Below are positions 28,244 to 37,710 of a stretch of DNA of 64,000 nt, piece after piece. Position 1 is the stretch's first letter. Each line of letters begins with the position of its first letter. The notes below the pieces were generated by a model that had not been told where the DNA came from, searched no databases, and saw only the letters and a program-made list of their open reading frames with translations. Source of the DNA: Paracoccus sp. MC1862 (GTDB lineage Bacteria; Pseudomonadota; Alphaproteobacteria; Rhodobacterales; Rhodobacteraceae); NCBI RefSeq assembly GCF_016617715.1, contig NZ_CP067226.1:49687-113686 (forward strand), given 5' to 3'. The position numbers and the translations under genes were made by a program.

Positions 28244-28305
28244 AAGGCCTCATCTAGCACTCAGCGCGCGCTAAGTCATAGGACGCTTACGAGATAGGCG
28301 GTTCC

Positions 28306-28527
28306 CTACCGGTTCAGCACCATCAGCGCATCCACCATCGGGATGAAATCGTCCGTCGCGAGGCCACGCCAGCGTTCGCCCTCGTCATGGGCGTTCTCGA
28401 TCCACTGCCGTTCGGCTTTCTCCAGAAGCGGGACCGAGGCGTTCATGCTGGCGATCTCGCGCTCGCGATAGCTGATCGCCGTTGCCAGCAGTTCAGTCAG
28501 CGCTGCCCTGTCGTTGACCCCGGTCAT
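28306..28527 (-). CDS. Small hypothetical protein
   Basis: 73 residues, acidic and helical, starting MTGVNDRAALTELLATAISY. It contains a coiled-coil-like stretch (EIASMNASVPLLEKAERQWI). No known domain was recognised and the ribosome binding site is weak. It lies between the methylase and the H-NS gene in the same direction. Composition and codon pattern look coding. Confidence 0.5.
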   Translation of the reverse strand: MTGVNDRAALTELLATAISYREREIASMNASVPLLEKAERQWIENAHDEGERWRGLATDDFIPMVDALMVLNR

Positions 28528-28604
28528 TCGTGCCCGGCCTCATTCTGCCTGGTGACGGACCAGGGCAGGAAAAGGGCACGGCTGGCGCTGCGCCCCTCTT
28601 TGTC

Positions 28605-28967
28605 TCACGCCGCGAATTCCTCGAGCGTGCGGCCCGACTCCAGCGCCTCATTGATCCACTGCGGACGACGGCCACGACCGCTCCAGGTCTGCTCCGAATT
28701 GTCGGGGTTGACGTATTTCGCAGCGCTTTCCGTGCTGCCGGCCTCGGATTTCCGCCCCCTGCCCGCTTTTCCGTTGCCAAGCAGATCCGCCAGCTTGAAG
28801 CCATGCTCCCGGGCTGCCTGTTCGACTGCGGAAATGGCCTCCTGCCGCTTTCGCGTCTCATAGCTCGCAATGGCACGATCCACGGTCTTCCGCAGATCCT
28901 TGAGTTCGTCGACGTCGAGGCTTTCCAGCTTGCCGGACAATTCAGTCTTCTGATTTTCTGCGTCCAT
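28605..28967 (-). CDS. H-NS-family nucleoid protein (HvrA type)
   Basis: 120 residues. The N-terminal half is an oligomerisation coiled coil (ELKDLRKTVDRAIASYETRK). The C-terminal H-NS DNA-binding domain reads YVNPDNSEQTWSGRGRRPQW, with the RGRRP core that enters the minor groove. Members from Rhodobacterales (HvrA) silence AT-rich DNA and tune photosynthesis or transferred genes. The ATG at 28967 has AGGAG nine bases upstream. On a mobile element it may act as a stealth protein that lowers the fitness cost, and the low-GC AIPR gene would be a natural target (inference). Confidence 0.9.
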   Translation of the reverse strand: MDAENQKTELSGKLESLDVDELKDLRKTVDRAIASYETRKRQEAISAVEQAAREHGFKLADLLGNGKAGRGRKSEAGSTESAAKYVNPDNSEQTWSGRGRRPQWINEALESGRTLEEFAA

Positions 28968-29695
28968 CCGTTCGGTCTCCTTTTTCTTATTGGGAACAGC
29001 GACAGCTTTGCGAAGGCATCGCTCACCATATATTTTCCCAGGATTCAAGAATTCAATGCGTGCAGTTCAACTAAAAGATGGTGTGGCTCCCGATATCGGG
29101 CCGGGCCTTTGTTCCGCCCGCATTGCGCTCCTCTGTCCGACTCCCGTTGCTGCTGTGGGCGCCCTGCCCGATCAGCGGCGGATCGCACTTCCCGAGCGCC
29201 TGTGCTGGAACCATCGGTCGGGATCGGCAACATCATACGGGCGGCGCTGGTTTGTGGCGCTCACACGATGGCGTCGGGATCCATTCCGTCGCGGTGTCCG
29301 GATCTGCGCCTCCCACCGAGAGGACCGCCTGAGGGTCGCGGGTCCGCTTCTGGTCGGTCCAGGCCTTCTTCGATCATACCTGCCCCCTCCCCCACTTGAT
29401 AGGCCGTGGCACGCCTGCACGCGCTTTGTTCTCTCGGCCTGCTGGGATACAGGCACAATGCGATCTACCGGAACCTTCATGACAAGCTTGCGTCCGACGA
29501 ACCCTGACCGCGTCCCCCACGGCCTCTGTCTTTTGCCTCCGAGGCCAGCAACAGATCATGGAGCCTTGTGCGGGGACTGATTGCCGGGCCGTGGAATTTC
29601 GACGTAAACGGTAACGGACATCGGCTCGGGGGTGGCGGCGCTTGCCGCCTCAGGGCGTCGCCCGGAGCGGAGTTGTTCAGAGATCATGTTCGGCA
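28968..29695. other. Intergenic region, no supported gene
   Basis: About 730 bases. Several short open frames exist on both strands but none shows a family motif, a good start or consistent composition. The part next to the H-NS gene is AT-rich and probably holds its promoter. The part from 29590 probably holds the promoter of the histidine kinase. Confidence 0.3.
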
Positions 29696-30844
29696 ATGAC
29701 GGTGGGATGCTTGACCGTGAACGTTGAAAACGGATGCAGTCAGGCGGGCATCGGAGCCCCGCCGGGCTGGATCGAAGCCGACCGGCTTGCCGCGCTTCTG
29801 CGCTATGGCATCCTCGACACTTCACCCGAACCCGAGTTCGACAACATCACCCGCGTTGCGGCACTGATCTGCAAGGCGCCCATGGCGGTGGTCAACCTGG
29901 TCGCGGACACCCGCCAGTTCTTCAAGTCCGAGATCGGCCTGGGCGTCCGCGAGATGCCGCTCGACGTGTCGATCTGCGCCCGCGCGATCCTCGAGCCGGA
30001 AATCCTTGTCGTCCCGGATCTGGCGGACGACCGGCGGTTCGACTGCAATCCGCTGGTGACCGGGTCCCCGCACCTGCGGTTCTATGCCGGCGCCCGGCTG
30101 GATACACCTGAAGGGCTGCCGCTCGGCACTGTCTGCGTACTGGACTACCAACCCCGGCCAGAAGGGCTGACAAGCGAGCAGCAGGAGGTGCTGCGCGCCC
30201 TCGCCCGCCAGACGATGGCGCATCTGGAATTGAAGGGGACGATCGAGGCACGCGACCTGCTGACGCGCGAGCTGTCCCACCGCATCAAGAACGTCTTCAG
30301 TGTCGTCAGCGGTCTGGCGTCTGCCTCGGCCCGCGACAGAGACGCACGCGCGTTCGTCACGGCGTTCCGGGGACGCATCGGTGCGCTTGCACGGGCGCAC
30401 GACTATGTTCTTCCCGGCAGCTTCTCGGCCCGGAACGAGCGCGAAAGCACGGTAAGGGGCCTGCTGAAGGTGTTGCTGCATCCCTACGACGAGGATCGCA
30501 GGCGGATCCGGATCACGGGCGATGACCTGCCGCTGGGGCAGTCCGCCGCGACGACACTGGCGCTGATCCTGCACGAGCAGGCGACGAATGCCATCAAGTA
30601 CGGGGCTCTCTCGAACGCAGAGGGCCGGGTGCTTGTCGACTGCCGAAACGGGGGAGAAAGCTTCGAGATCGCGTGGGAAGAACAGGGCGGTCCGCCGACG
30701 GCGGGTCCTCCGCTCGCGACAGGCTTCGGCACGACGATGGTGTCGAGCGCCATCGACAGTCTGGGCGGCACCATCACTGCTGAATGGGCAGCGCAGGGCC
30801 TGCAGGTGACGCTTTCAGTGCCCGTGAGATGCCTGGCAGGATGA
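29696..30844 (+). CDS. GAF-domain sensor histidine kinase, HWE/HisKA_2 type
   Basis: 382 residues. An N-terminal GAF domain (about residues 20-165, with VVNLVADTRQFFKSEIGLGV) senses a small ligand or light. A short linker leads to the phosphoacceptor helix ELSHRIKNVFSVVSGLAS, where the histidine precedes RIKN as in HisKA_2/HWE kinases. The ATP-binding part has HEQATNAIKYGAL (N box) and GFGTTMV (G box). No membrane segment is seen, so it is cytoplasmic. No response regulator gene lies next to it. The ATG at 29696 is the best start; a GTG at 29717 is possible. Confidence 0.85.
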   Translation: MTVGCLTVNVENGCSQAGIGAPPGWIEADRLAALLRYGILDTSPEPEFDNITRVAALICKAPMAVVNLVADTRQFFKSEIGLGVREMPLDVSICARAILEPEILVVPDLADDRRFDCNPLVTGSPHLRFYAGARLDTPEGLPLGTVCVLDYQPRPEGLTSEQQEVLRALARQTMAHLELKGTIEARDLLTRELSHRIKNVFSVVSGLASASARDRDARAFVTAFRGRIGALARAHDYVLPGSFSARNERESTVRGLLKVLLHPYDEDRRRIRITGDDLPLGQSAATTLALILHEQATNAIKYGALSNAEGRVLVDCRNGGESFEIAWEEQGGPPTAGPPLATGFGTTMVSSAIDSLGGTITAEWAAQGLQVTLSVPVRCLAG

Positions 30845-31050
30845 GCCTGCCTGTCTGCTCATGGCATTCCCTCAGCAGCCGGGTCGTCACCGCCACGAGA
30901 TCGCGTTCGGCAGATGCAGGCTGCGCGCAGCCTGACCCGGCCACCGCAATACTCTTCCGATCCTTGCTGGGAACCGGGTCGCCACCGCGATCTTGACCTT
31001 CGCAGATCTGCCGCGTAGACGTCTGATCTTCCCTCCTGTGTGACAAGGGA

Positions 31051-31083
31051 AAACTCGGCCCCGTCTCGCGCGGGGCTTCTTGT
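31051..31083 (+). terminator. Rho-independent terminator after the kinase gene
   Basis: Stem GCCCCG/CGGGGC around a seven-base loop followed by TTCTTGTT. A smaller hairpin (TTCCCT...AGGGAA) lies directly upstream. The same arrangement recurs at 31837. Confidence 0.6.
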
Positions 31084-31092
31084 TGCAAGGTA

Positions 31093-31330
31093 TCACCTGC
31101 GGCCTGCCTGTGCCTCTGCCAGAAGATCGGCAATCCTTTGCAACTCGGCCATCCGCAGTCCCGGATGGGTGAGCGCCGCGCCCCTGTTCCACGCGGCCTC
31201 CATCAGCACCCCTTTCGGGTGGCCGTCACAGGCCAGCATCAGCGCCTCGATCACCGCCGGATCGCGGCGCGGATCATGCGCCTGCGCCCGTGCCGCCGCG
31301 CGACGCAGGACATCGAGCGCCGCAGAGCTT
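31093..31330 (-). pseudogene. Gene remnant upstream of small membrane protein
   Basis: On the - strand the frame reads LDVLRRAAARAQAHDPRRDP, AVIEALMLACDGHPKGVLME and AAWNRGAALTHPGLRMAELQ and ends with AEAQAGRR and a stop. This looks like genuine coding sequence by composition, but it has no start in frame. A 25-base sequence just upstream (31351-31378) is repeated at 30979-31005. I read it as the C-terminal piece of a broken gene of unknown function. Confidence 0.35.
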
Positions 31331-31422
31331 TGCCGAGGTCGGCACCCGCATCGCCACCGTGATCTTGACCCTTCGCAAGACCACTGTATGATTGAAAATC
31401 CGCCTTCTGTGACGGAGGAAAC

Positions 31423-31788
31423 ATGCAAACCCCGACTTATATCCAGAACGGCAATGTCTTTCAGGCTGCGATCGCTTACCCGGACGGGCGAGTGGAAGCG
31501 ATCAAGAGTGACCAGGACCAACCGGCCCTTTTCCAGAATGCACAAGCAGCCGAGCAATATGCTGCCCACCAGATTGTGGATGCACCCAGAGAGCGCAAGA
31601 AGTACGCCGCGTTTATGCTGGTTCTCACCATCATCAGCAGTGGCTTCACCCTGTATCTTGTTGGTGTCAGCAGCCCCACTCTCGTTGTCTGTGGTCTTGC
31701 CATTGCATATGTGGGCCTGGTCGTCGGAATGGTGTGGCGTCAGGCCAATGCCGATCTGCGAACGCTATCCGCCCATCCTTTCGCATAG
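31423..31788 (+). CDS. Small inner-membrane protein, function unknown
   Basis: 121 residues. A soluble N-terminal half (MQTPTYIQNGNVFQAAIAYP) is followed by two membrane segments, YAAFMLVLTIISSGFTLYLV and LVVCGLAIAYVGLVVGMVW. GGAGGAAAC lies just before the ATG. A terminator with a TTCG loop follows 48 bases after the stop, so it is a single-gene unit. No family was recognised. Confidence 0.65.
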   Translation: MQTPTYIQNGNVFQAAIAYPDGRVEAIKSDQDQPALFQNAQAAEQYAAHQIVDAPRERKKYAAFMLVLTIISSGFTLYLVGVSSPTLVVCGLAIAYVGLVVGMVWRQANADLRTLSAHPFA

Positions 31789-31836
31789 CCACTGGACTGG
31801 TCTCCGATTTTCCTTCCTGCAACGGAGGAAAACTTG

Positions 31837-31862
31837 GCCTCGCTTCGGCGGGGCTTTCTTTT
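31837..31862 (+). terminator. Rho-independent terminator with TTCG tetraloop
   Basis: Stem GCCTCGC/GCGGGGC closed by TTCG and followed by TTTCTTTT. A second small hairpin with arms TTTTCCT and AGGAAAA precedes it. It separates the membrane protein gene from umuDC. Confidence 0.75.
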
Positions 31863-31912
31863 GCGATCATCACAGGTCTTGACGAACAGCAGGCGGTAGG
31901 AACTATGCTCGT

Positions 31913-31927
31913 GTTCACGTCTTGTTC
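31913..31927 (+). promoter_or_regulatory. SOS box (LexA operator) of umuDC
   Basis: Exact match to the alphaproteobacterial LexA consensus GTTC-N7-GTTC, 7 bases before the umuD start. LexA bound here would block umuDC until DNA damage. Its closeness to the ATG suggests a very short leader or overlap with the ribosome binding site. Confidence 0.8.
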
Positions 31928-31934
31928 TCAGGCC

Positions 31935-32369
31935 ATGTCATTTGATCTTCAACTTCTGACCGTCACGCTGATCGACCGCGATATGCCTCTGGCCGCCATA
32001 TGGGTGCCAGCGGGCTTTCCTTCGCCTGCGGCGGACGATCTTGAGGAAACCGTTGATCCGATGAAATGGGTTGTCCGCCACGAACACGCGACCTTCTGGT
32101 GGCGCGTCTCCGGCGACAGCCTTGAGGCCGAAGGTATTCTGGACGGCGACCTGATCGCCGTTGACCGGGCAGGACGGCGGCGCAGCGGGCGGATTGTGCT
32201 GGCCCTGGTCGATGGGCAGATCACCGTCAAGAAGCTCGCTAGGCGGGAGGGCGTCTGGTTCCTGGACCCGCGCGCCCGCAGCGATGGATACGAGACGATC
32301 CCGGTCTCCGAGACGACCGAGATCTGGGGCGTGGTGGCAGGTGTAGTGCGCCGCCTGCCCGTCGAATAG
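31935..32369 (+). CDS. umuD: UmuD-like S24 peptidase, subunit of error-prone DNA polymerase V
   Basis: 144 residues. UmuD is cleaved by itself on RecA filaments and then joins UmuC to form translesion polymerase V. The cleavage site is probably Ala26-Gly27 in VPAGFPSPA. The catalytic serine is S62 in [10 protein letters not shown] and the lysine is K99 or K100 in [10 protein letters not shown]. The ATG at 31935 directly follows the SOS box. It is separated from umuC by four bases. Confidence 0.9.
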   Translation: MSFDLQLLTVTLIDRDMPLAAIWVPAGFPSPAADDLEETVDPMKWVVRHEHATFWWRVSGDSLEAEGILDGDLIAVDRAGRRRSGRIVLALVDGQITVKKLARREGVWFLDPRARSDGYETIPVSETTEIWGVVAGVVRRLPVE

Positions 32370-32373
32370 GGCC

Positions 32374-33666
32374 ATGCTTAAGGCATCCGACAAGCCGATA
32401 GCCCTGATCGACTGCAACAATTTCTATGTGTCCTGCGAGCGGCTGTTCGACACTTCGCTGCACGGCATCCCCGTGATCGTCCTCTCGAATAATGACGGCT
32501 GCGCCGTTGCGAGGTCTGACGAGGCGAAGGCTCTCGGGATCAAAATGGGGGCGCCTGCCTTCAAGATGCGCGACTTCATGGAGCGCCACGGCGTCAAGGC
32601 CCTTTCCTCCAACTACACGCTTTACGGGGATCTATCGGCACGCGTGACGCAAGTGCTGCACGGCTATTCGCCACGCCTCGACGTGTATTCGATCGACGAG
32701 ACGTTTGTTGACCTGTCCGGCTTTGGCGACCGGATGGAGCCGCACGCGGCCCGGATGCGCCAGGCGGTCCGCACGCAAGTGGGCATCCCGACCTGCGTTG
32801 GCATCGCGCCCACAAAGACCCTCGCCAAGCTGGCGAACTTTGCTGCCAAGAAGAACCCAATCTTCGGCGGGGTTTGCAATCTCATGAACACCCAGGTGCG
32901 GGACTATGTGATGCAGCGTGTCCCCATAGGAGAGATATGGGGCGTCGGCCCGGCGACCGAGGCCAGGCTGACAGCCCAGGGCGTCAGAACCGCGGCCGCG
33001 TTGCGCGACCTGCCGATGGCGCTGTCCCGCAAGATTGGCACGGTCGTTCTCGAAAGGCTGGTGGCGGAGCTGCGCGGCATCGCCTGTATCGACTTCGAGG
33101 ACGTGCCGCCGCAGCGCAAGGGTATGGCCGTGACGCGATCCTCGGGCACGCCCATGACGACATTCGATGTGCTGGCGCAGGCCGTCACAGCTCATGCCAC
33201 CCGCGCGGCCGAGAAGTTGCGCCAGCATGGCCTTGTCGCGGGAACGCTAACCGTCTTTTTTCACACCAATCCGCACAAGCCGGACCGGCCGCAGCACTCC
33301 GCCTCGCGCAGCATGCGCCTGCGGCCCATGTCCAACCATACCTTCGACCTGGTGGACGCCGCCGTATCAGCCGCGCGCCGAGGCTGGCGCGGCGATCCGT
33401 CCGGCAACGGCTGCGGCTATACCAAGGCAGGCGTCATCCTCGATGACCTGCTGCCCGAGGCCGACAAGCCGGTCCTGCTGTTCCAGCCTGACCGACCGCG
33501 TGATGCGCGCCTGACGGACGCGCTCGATGCGATCAACGACCGCTTCGGCAAAAAGACGATGGTGCTGGCGCGCGAAGGCTTCGCTGGTGAATGGCGCTTG
33601 CGCGCCGATCACCGCTCACCCCGATACACCACCAGGATCAGTGAATTGCCGACCGTGCGGGTCTAG
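32374..33666 (+). CDS. umuC: UmuC-like Y-family DNA polymerase V catalytic subunit
   Basis: 430 residues. Y-family motifs: the first metal-binding aspartate is in [16 protein letters not shown], and [15 protein letters not shown] carries the second acidic pair. [23 protein letters not shown] sequence ([15 protein letters not shown]) is the conserved fingers/thumb motif. The C-terminal little-finger domain and a typical UmuC tail ([20 protein letters not shown]) are present. It makes translesion synthesis and SOS mutagenesis possible. Plasmid umuDC operons are common and may help survive transfer-induced or radiation damage. Confidence 0.93.
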   Translation: MLKASDKPIALIDCNNFYVSCERLFDTSLHGIPVIVLSNNDGCAVARSDEAKALGIKMGAPAFKMRDFMERHGVKALSSNYTLYGDLSARVTQVLHGYSPRLDVYSIDETFVDLSGFGDRMEPHAARMRQAVRTQVGIPTCVGIAPTKTLAKLANFAAKKNPIFGGVCNLMNTQVRDYVMQRVPIGEIWGVGPATEARLTAQGVRTAAALRDLPMALSRKIGTVVLERLVAELRGIACIDFEDVPPQRKGMAVTRSSGTPMTTFDVLAQAVTAHATRAAEKLRQHGLVAGTLTVFFHTNPHKPDRPQHSASRSMRLRPMSNHTFDLVDAAVSAARRGWRGDPSGNGCGYTKAGVILDDLLPEADKPVLLFQPDRPRDARLTDALDAINDRFGKKTMVLAREGFAGEWRLRADHRSPRYTTRISELPTVRV

Positions 33667-33955
33667 CCCCGCGCGTCGGCAGCGGTTCATAAAACCTGAG
33701 CAGGTAGCCATCGGGATCGGCAACCACGAACTGCAGAACACCGGTTTCGCCGTCACCGACGCGATACCATTTCTCTTCCAGATCAAGAAACAGCGGTATC
33801 CTTGCTGCTATAAGCCTCGCATAGAGATGGAGCAGGTTTAGGCTGCGGATCTGGATGTTCATGCCGCGGCCGAGTGGGCGCTGCCAGGGTCCATTCCCGT
33901 TATCAAAGGTGCGACCCAAGCCGTCTGGTCCAGCATCAGCTGACCTTGTGATCTT
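33638..33955 (-). pseudogene. VOC/glyoxalase-family protein, 5'-truncated and frameshifted
   Basis: The C-terminal half of a VOC-superfamily protein (bleomycin-resistance or glyoxalase type) is clear: GRGMNIQIRSLNLLHLYARL, IPLFLDLEEKWYRVGDGETG and FVVADPDGYLLRFYEPL. An earlier portion, GQLMLDQTAWVAPL, is in another frame, so the gene has a frameshift near 33900. The N-terminal domain is missing. The 3' end overlaps umuC by 29 bases on the other strand. It is not functional. Confidence 0.7.
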
Positions 33956-33988
33956 TGTGGACCTCCGGAAGCAGATCCGGCTCCTGGC

Positions 33989-34192
33989 GATGCGGGAAAC
34001 CAGATAGAACTGTATGAGCAGGCCGTGCTTGGCGCAGTCGAATGTCTGGAACGCGAAGGGTTGTCGTTGCCGCTCAGGAAGATGCTGGTGATCGCACGAC
34101 GGGCTTTTGAACCGGCGTTGGCAAAGGGCACAAAACCTGAGGATGAACTGCCAAAGCTGGTGCAGGACGCAAGATATTTGCTGGCGTCTTGA
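33989..34192 (+). pseudogene. 3' remnant of an unknown gene
   Basis: The frame reads AGNQIELYEQAVLGAVECLE, REGLSLPLRKMLVIARRAFE and PALAKGTKPEDELPKLVQDA and ends LLAS. Composition looks coding but no start codon exists before the junction with the VOC remnant. It is probably the tail of a gene cut by the same rearrangement. Confidence 0.35.
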
Positions 34193-34256
34193 AACCATCG
34201 AGAGCCGCCAGTCCCGATTTGGAAAGGTGACAGGGAATGGGATTTGATTGCGTTTC

Positions 34257-34433
34257 ATGCGGGAGAGACAGCTACCTCAGGGGGGGTGTCCCTGCTGCGG
34301 AGGGGCAACCGTGCCAAGCGAAGATGGATCGAAGAAGGGTGAGCAGTCAGGCGGGAGCGGCTTGGCTACTTTGTTCATCCTTACCACTGGCCTTGGACTT
34401 CTGATGCAGGTTTCAGTCCTTTTCATCGAATAA
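34257..34433 (+). CDS. Possible small membrane protein with CPCCGG zinc knuckle
   Basis: 58 residues starting MRERQLPQGGCPCCGGATVP and ending with one membrane helix (LATLFILTTGLGLLMQVSVLF). A clear ribosome binding site is lacking. It ends four bases before the first copy of the long repeat. Real coding status is uncertain. Confidence 0.35.
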   Translation: MRERQLPQGGCPCCGGATVPSEDGSKKGEQSGGSGLATLFILTTGLGLLMQVSVLFIE

Positions 34434-34436
34434 ACA

Positions 34437-35142
34437 GGGCGTCCCCCTTCGGGTCGCGTCCCCGGTTCCGGCCGGCAAGCCGGCCTCCACCCGAGTTGGT
34501 CAGGGCGATGCTCCCGGCTGCGCCGTGCGGATGCCTGTCTCATCCCGAGCCAGTCCCTCGCCCGCCGGTCCTGGTCGCCCTGCCCTGCCCATCTCGTCCC
34601 TTTGGGCGGGACCGCTGACGCGGGCCGTGAGCCCGGTTGTCCAGCCTTGTGCTGGAACGACCTTGGGAGTGGAGGCGCAAGGTCGCGAGCCAGGCTGTAA
34701 GCGAGACCACAGGGATCGAGCGTCAGCCTGTGGTCAACCGGGCGGGCAGTTGCAGGCTGCCGGTGATGCACAGAGCTAGCTGCCTTCCCTTCTGACCTCC
34801 CCTGCCGTCGCGGTGCGGCAGGAAGAAGATACCGGAGAGGCCCGCGCAAGGCGCGGGCCAAGATGATCCGTTTGCCGTTCCGGGGGATCGACGGGCTCAC
34901 GCCCGCTCACCCCCGTCCGCAGCCTCTCTGTTTGTGGGTCCGCCACGCATCCCCGGCCGAGCCGGTCAAGGGGCAAGCGCCGCCCGTTGCCGGGCGTCGT
35001 CGTCCAGGCGGGCCGTGTCCTCGCCCGTTGCCGGGCTGCGGGCCGCACCACCCCGCCTTCCCGACCCCGTGACAGTCCCGGCCGGGGCCACGGGCAGGGC
35101 TGCGCCCTCCCCGCTCTGCTTTCCGAAAGGCATGGGCCTTTC
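34437..35142 (+). repeat. Long direct repeat, copy 1: hairpin-rich leader before DUF3768 gene
   Basis: About 706 bases nearly identical to 38845-39550; I noticed only a two-base difference (GCAG against GACG at 34919-34922). Weaker similarity continues to the ribosome binding site GCTAAAGGAGAGC of the gene downstream. It contains many perfect short hairpins, for example GGCCGG-CAAG-CCGGCC near 34470, GACCACAGG/CCTGTGGTC near 34710-34737, and GCCCGCGC-AAG-GCGCGGGC near 34840-34860. No reading frame in it has coding features. It looks like a structured leader or single-strand element. Confidence 0.8.
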
Positions 35143-35220
35143 AGAAATCAGAACAGGAAGGCTCGCCCATCGGCGGAACGGGCAGATGACCCCGCCGCCC
35201 CGTTGCTAAAGGAGAGCGCC

Positions 35221-35685
35221 ATGAATGGCATGTCCCATATCGCCTATGTCTGTGGTTCCTGCGGATCCGAGCAGTTGGCCCAGGTTCCCCCCTGCACCTG
35301 TCCGCACTGTGACCACTTCGGCCCGGCACGGGACTTTCCGAGCCGCGAAACCCTGATCCTCCGCCAGCAGAACGACGCCTTCCGCGCAGGCTTGATCGAC
35401 AGCGGGTGCCCCTTTCCCGGCACCGTTGTCGTGACGGCGGGTGTCAATCACCGGGGCCGGGATTTTCAGACCGAGGCCTGCCTGGCCGTCGCTCGCGACT
35501 GCGACTTCGGCTTGGACAACGACCCCCGGGGCGATCACGGCTTCGGCGTCGTCACCGTAGAGGGCGAACGGCTTTACTGGAAAATCGACTATTACGACCC
35601 GGCCCGCGAATACGGATCCGACGACCCGAGCGATCCGGCCAAGACGCACCGCGTCCTGACCATCCTGTTCCCCTCTGAATACTGA
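35221..35685 (+). CDS. DUF3768 protein with N-terminal zinc ribbon
   Basis: 154 residues. The N-terminus has a zinc ribbon (CGSCGSEQL...CTCPHCDHFG). The rest matches DUF3768, common on Rhodobacterales plasmids, with LILRQQNDAFR, GTVVVTAGV, DNDPRGDHGFG, WKIDYYDP and THRVLTILFPSEY. Function is unknown; its frequent neighbours are ParB-like and ArdC genes. AAAGGAGAG precedes the ATG. It is the first gene after leader copy 1 and is followed by the ParB-like gene in the same direction. Confidence 0.82.
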   Translation: MNGMSHIAYVCGSCGSEQLAQVPPCTCPHCDHFGPARDFPSRETLILRQQNDAFRAGLIDSGCPFPGTVVVTAGVNHRGRDFQTEACLAVARDCDFGLDNDPRGDHGFGVVTVEGERLYWKIDYYDPAREYGSDDPSDPAKTHRVLTILFPSEY

Positions 35686-35763
35686 CCCGAACAGCTTGGC
35701 CCATGCCCCCGGAGGGGCGGGGCACCCCTGTCAAAAACCATCCGTCGCAAAAGGATCATTCCC

Positions 35764-37635
35764 ATGAAACGCGAAACCATCGCCCCCGCGTCCATCCAGT
35801 TTTTTTCCTTGGCCCAACTCTACCTGTCCGACCTGAACCCGCGTCAGGACGCCGACCCGGAGGGGATCGACCTGCTGGCCGACAGCCTTGCCATGATCGG
35901 CCTGATCCAGAACCTGTCCGGCATCCTCGATGCAGAGGGCCGCGTGGGCATTGTCGCCGGAGGCCGCAGGCTGCGCGCCATCGCCCGCGCCATCGAGCGT
36001 GACGCCACGGTCACCGAACGGCACCCGGAACTGGCCTCCATCCCGGTTCGCATTGCGCCCGACGAGGCCACCGCCCGCGCATGGGCCAGTGCTGAGAACG
36101 CGGCGCGGGAGGATCTGGCCCCCGCTGACGAAATCCGCGCCTATGGCCGGATGAAGGAGGCAGGCGCAGACGTGTCAGCCATTGCCCGCAGCTTCGGCAA
36201 GACCGAGGCCCATGTGTATCGCCGCCTTGCCTTGGCAGCCCTGCCCGCCCCGGTTCTGGACGCGCTGAAAGAGGGCCAGATCAGCCTTGGCATGGCGAAA
36301 GCCTTTACCGTGTCGCAGGATGAGGCATTGACCCTGACCATTCTGGCCGAGGTGAAGGGCCGCGACGTGTCGGAACACCGCATCAAGCAGGCATTGCAGC
36401 CCGCAGCCGTCAGCGCCACCGATCGCCGCGCCCGCTTTGTCGGACTGGATGCCTATGAGGCCGCAGGCGGCAGCGTGAGCCGCGATCTGTTCAGCGAGAC
36501 CGTGACGCTGCACGATGCCGACCTGTTGCAGGACCTGTTCACCGAGCGGCTGAACGCCGAGGCCGAGAGGCTGACCGCCGTCTGGAAGTGGGCCGAGGTC
36601 ATGGCCGACGACTATGTCTCCTATTCCGTCACCGAGAAGCTGGCCCGCCTTTATCCGGTCGAGGGGGTTCTGACGGAGGAACAGGCCGAGCGGTATGACG
36701 AACTGGCCGAACTGGCGAACGCCGATGCTCTGGACGAGGCCGGGCAGGCCGAACTTGATGCTCTGGACGCGATCATCAAGGGCGACTTCACCGACGCGCA
36801 ACGCGCCGCGGCGGGCTACCATGTCTATGTCAGCCACAGCGGCACGGTACAGTTGAGCGGCCCGTGGGTGCGGGCCGAGGACCGGGCCGAGGCCATCGAG
36901 GCCGGGGCTCTCACCGGTCATGCCGCCCATGCGACCGGCGGCGATGCCGCGCCCGCGCCAAGATCGCCCTATACCGGCGCACTGGTTGAGGACATGAAGG
37001 CGATCCGGCTGGCCGCGATCCAGACCGCCCTGCTGGACAAGCCGGACATGGTGTTCGACCTGCTGGCCTTCGGTTTGTCGCTGGCCTCTGGCGTCAGCAC
37101 GAGCGTTTTTGACCTGTCGCCGGGACGCCCCATGAACTGCCCGAGCAAGACGGACTGTCTCGAATGGTCCGACCGGCTGGCCCATCCCCCGGCAGGACAT
37201 GAGGCATGGAGCCGCCCGGAGTTGCGGGTTGAGGATCTGGCCCAAGCCTTCCGCGACTTCACGGCGGCAGGCAAGAAGGCCCGCAATGCCGCACTGGTGG
37301 AAGGCGTGGCGCGCGCCCTGCCCTATGGCGCGGGCAATGCCGATTTCTTTGCCCTGATCGAGGCCGACAGCGGAGCCAGCATCCGCAAGGTCTGGACCCC
37401 GACCGCCGAGAACTTCTTCAACCGCGTCAGCGCCGACACTCTGGACAGCCTGCATCTGGACCTGACCGGCTGCGATCCCGAGGGCCGCGGCTTCAAGGCC
37501 CACACGGCGCAGAAGAAAGCGGAAAAGGCCCGCTGCATGGAACGGCTGTTCAGCGATGCCGAGTATCAGAAGGCATGGCGCCTCACAGCGGAGGCAAAGG
37601 CCCGGATCGACGCTTGGGTGCCGGATTGCTTCTGA
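35764..37635 (+). CDS. ParB/Spo0J-like protein, 623 aa
   Basis: The N-terminal ParB/sulfiredoxin-like domain (about residues 10-120) shows LYLSDLNPRQDADPEGIDLL, MIGLIQNLSG and GIVAGGRRLRAIARAI; a KorB/HTH-like domain follows (VSAIARSFGKTEAHVYRRLA). The long C-terminal half is typical of the large plasmid ParB-like proteins that lie next to antirestriction genes and have no ParA partner. Such proteins may bind DNA or act as nucleases or CTPases; a true partition role is not shown. The ATG has AAAGGATC upstream. Confidence 0.85.
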   Translation: MKRETIAPASIQFFSLAQLYLSDLNPRQDADPEGIDLLADSLAMIGLIQNLSGILDAEGRVGIVAGGRRLRAIARAIERDATVTERHPELASIPVRIAPDEATARAWASAENAAREDLAPADEIRAYGRMKEAGADVSAIARSFGKTEAHVYRRLALAALPAPVLDALKEGQISLGMAKAFTVSQDEALTLTILAEVKGRDVSEHRIKQALQPAAVSATDRRARFVGLDAYEAAGGSVSRDLFSETVTLHDADLLQDLFTERLNAEAERLTAVWKWAEVMADDYVSYSVTEKLARLYPVEGVLTEEQAERYDELAELANADALDEAGQAELDALDAIIKGDFTDAQRAAAGYHVYVSHSGTVQLSGPWVRAEDRAEAIEAGALTGHAAHATGGDAAPAPRSPYTGALVEDMKAIRLAAIQTALLDKPDMVFDLLAFGLSLASGVSTSVFDLSPGRPMNCPSKTDCLEWSDRLAHPPAGHEAWSRPELRVEDLAQAFRDFTAAGKKARNAALVEGVARALPYGAGNADFFALIEADSGASIRKVWTPTAENFFNRVSADTLDSLHLDLTGCDPEGRGFKAHTAQKKAEKARCMERLFSDAEYQKAWRLTAEAKARIDAWVPDCF

Positions 37636-37710
37636 CGTGATGAAATCCGGGGGCGGCAGACGACCAGGACCACGCTCCCGGATCACACAACAAACAGGGG
37701 AGGCAGAGAC

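Noticed and set aside
29078..29580. Several open frames of 60-100 codons on both strands before the histidine kinase
   Set aside because: They overlap one another and lack motifs, good starts and consistent codon use.
34277..34900. - strand open frame of about 207 codons in the long repeat (and its twin at 38646-39308)
   Set aside because: It is open in both copies only because the DNA is identical; Arg/Pro-rich composition, hairpin density and lack of a ribosome binding site speak for non-coding DNA.
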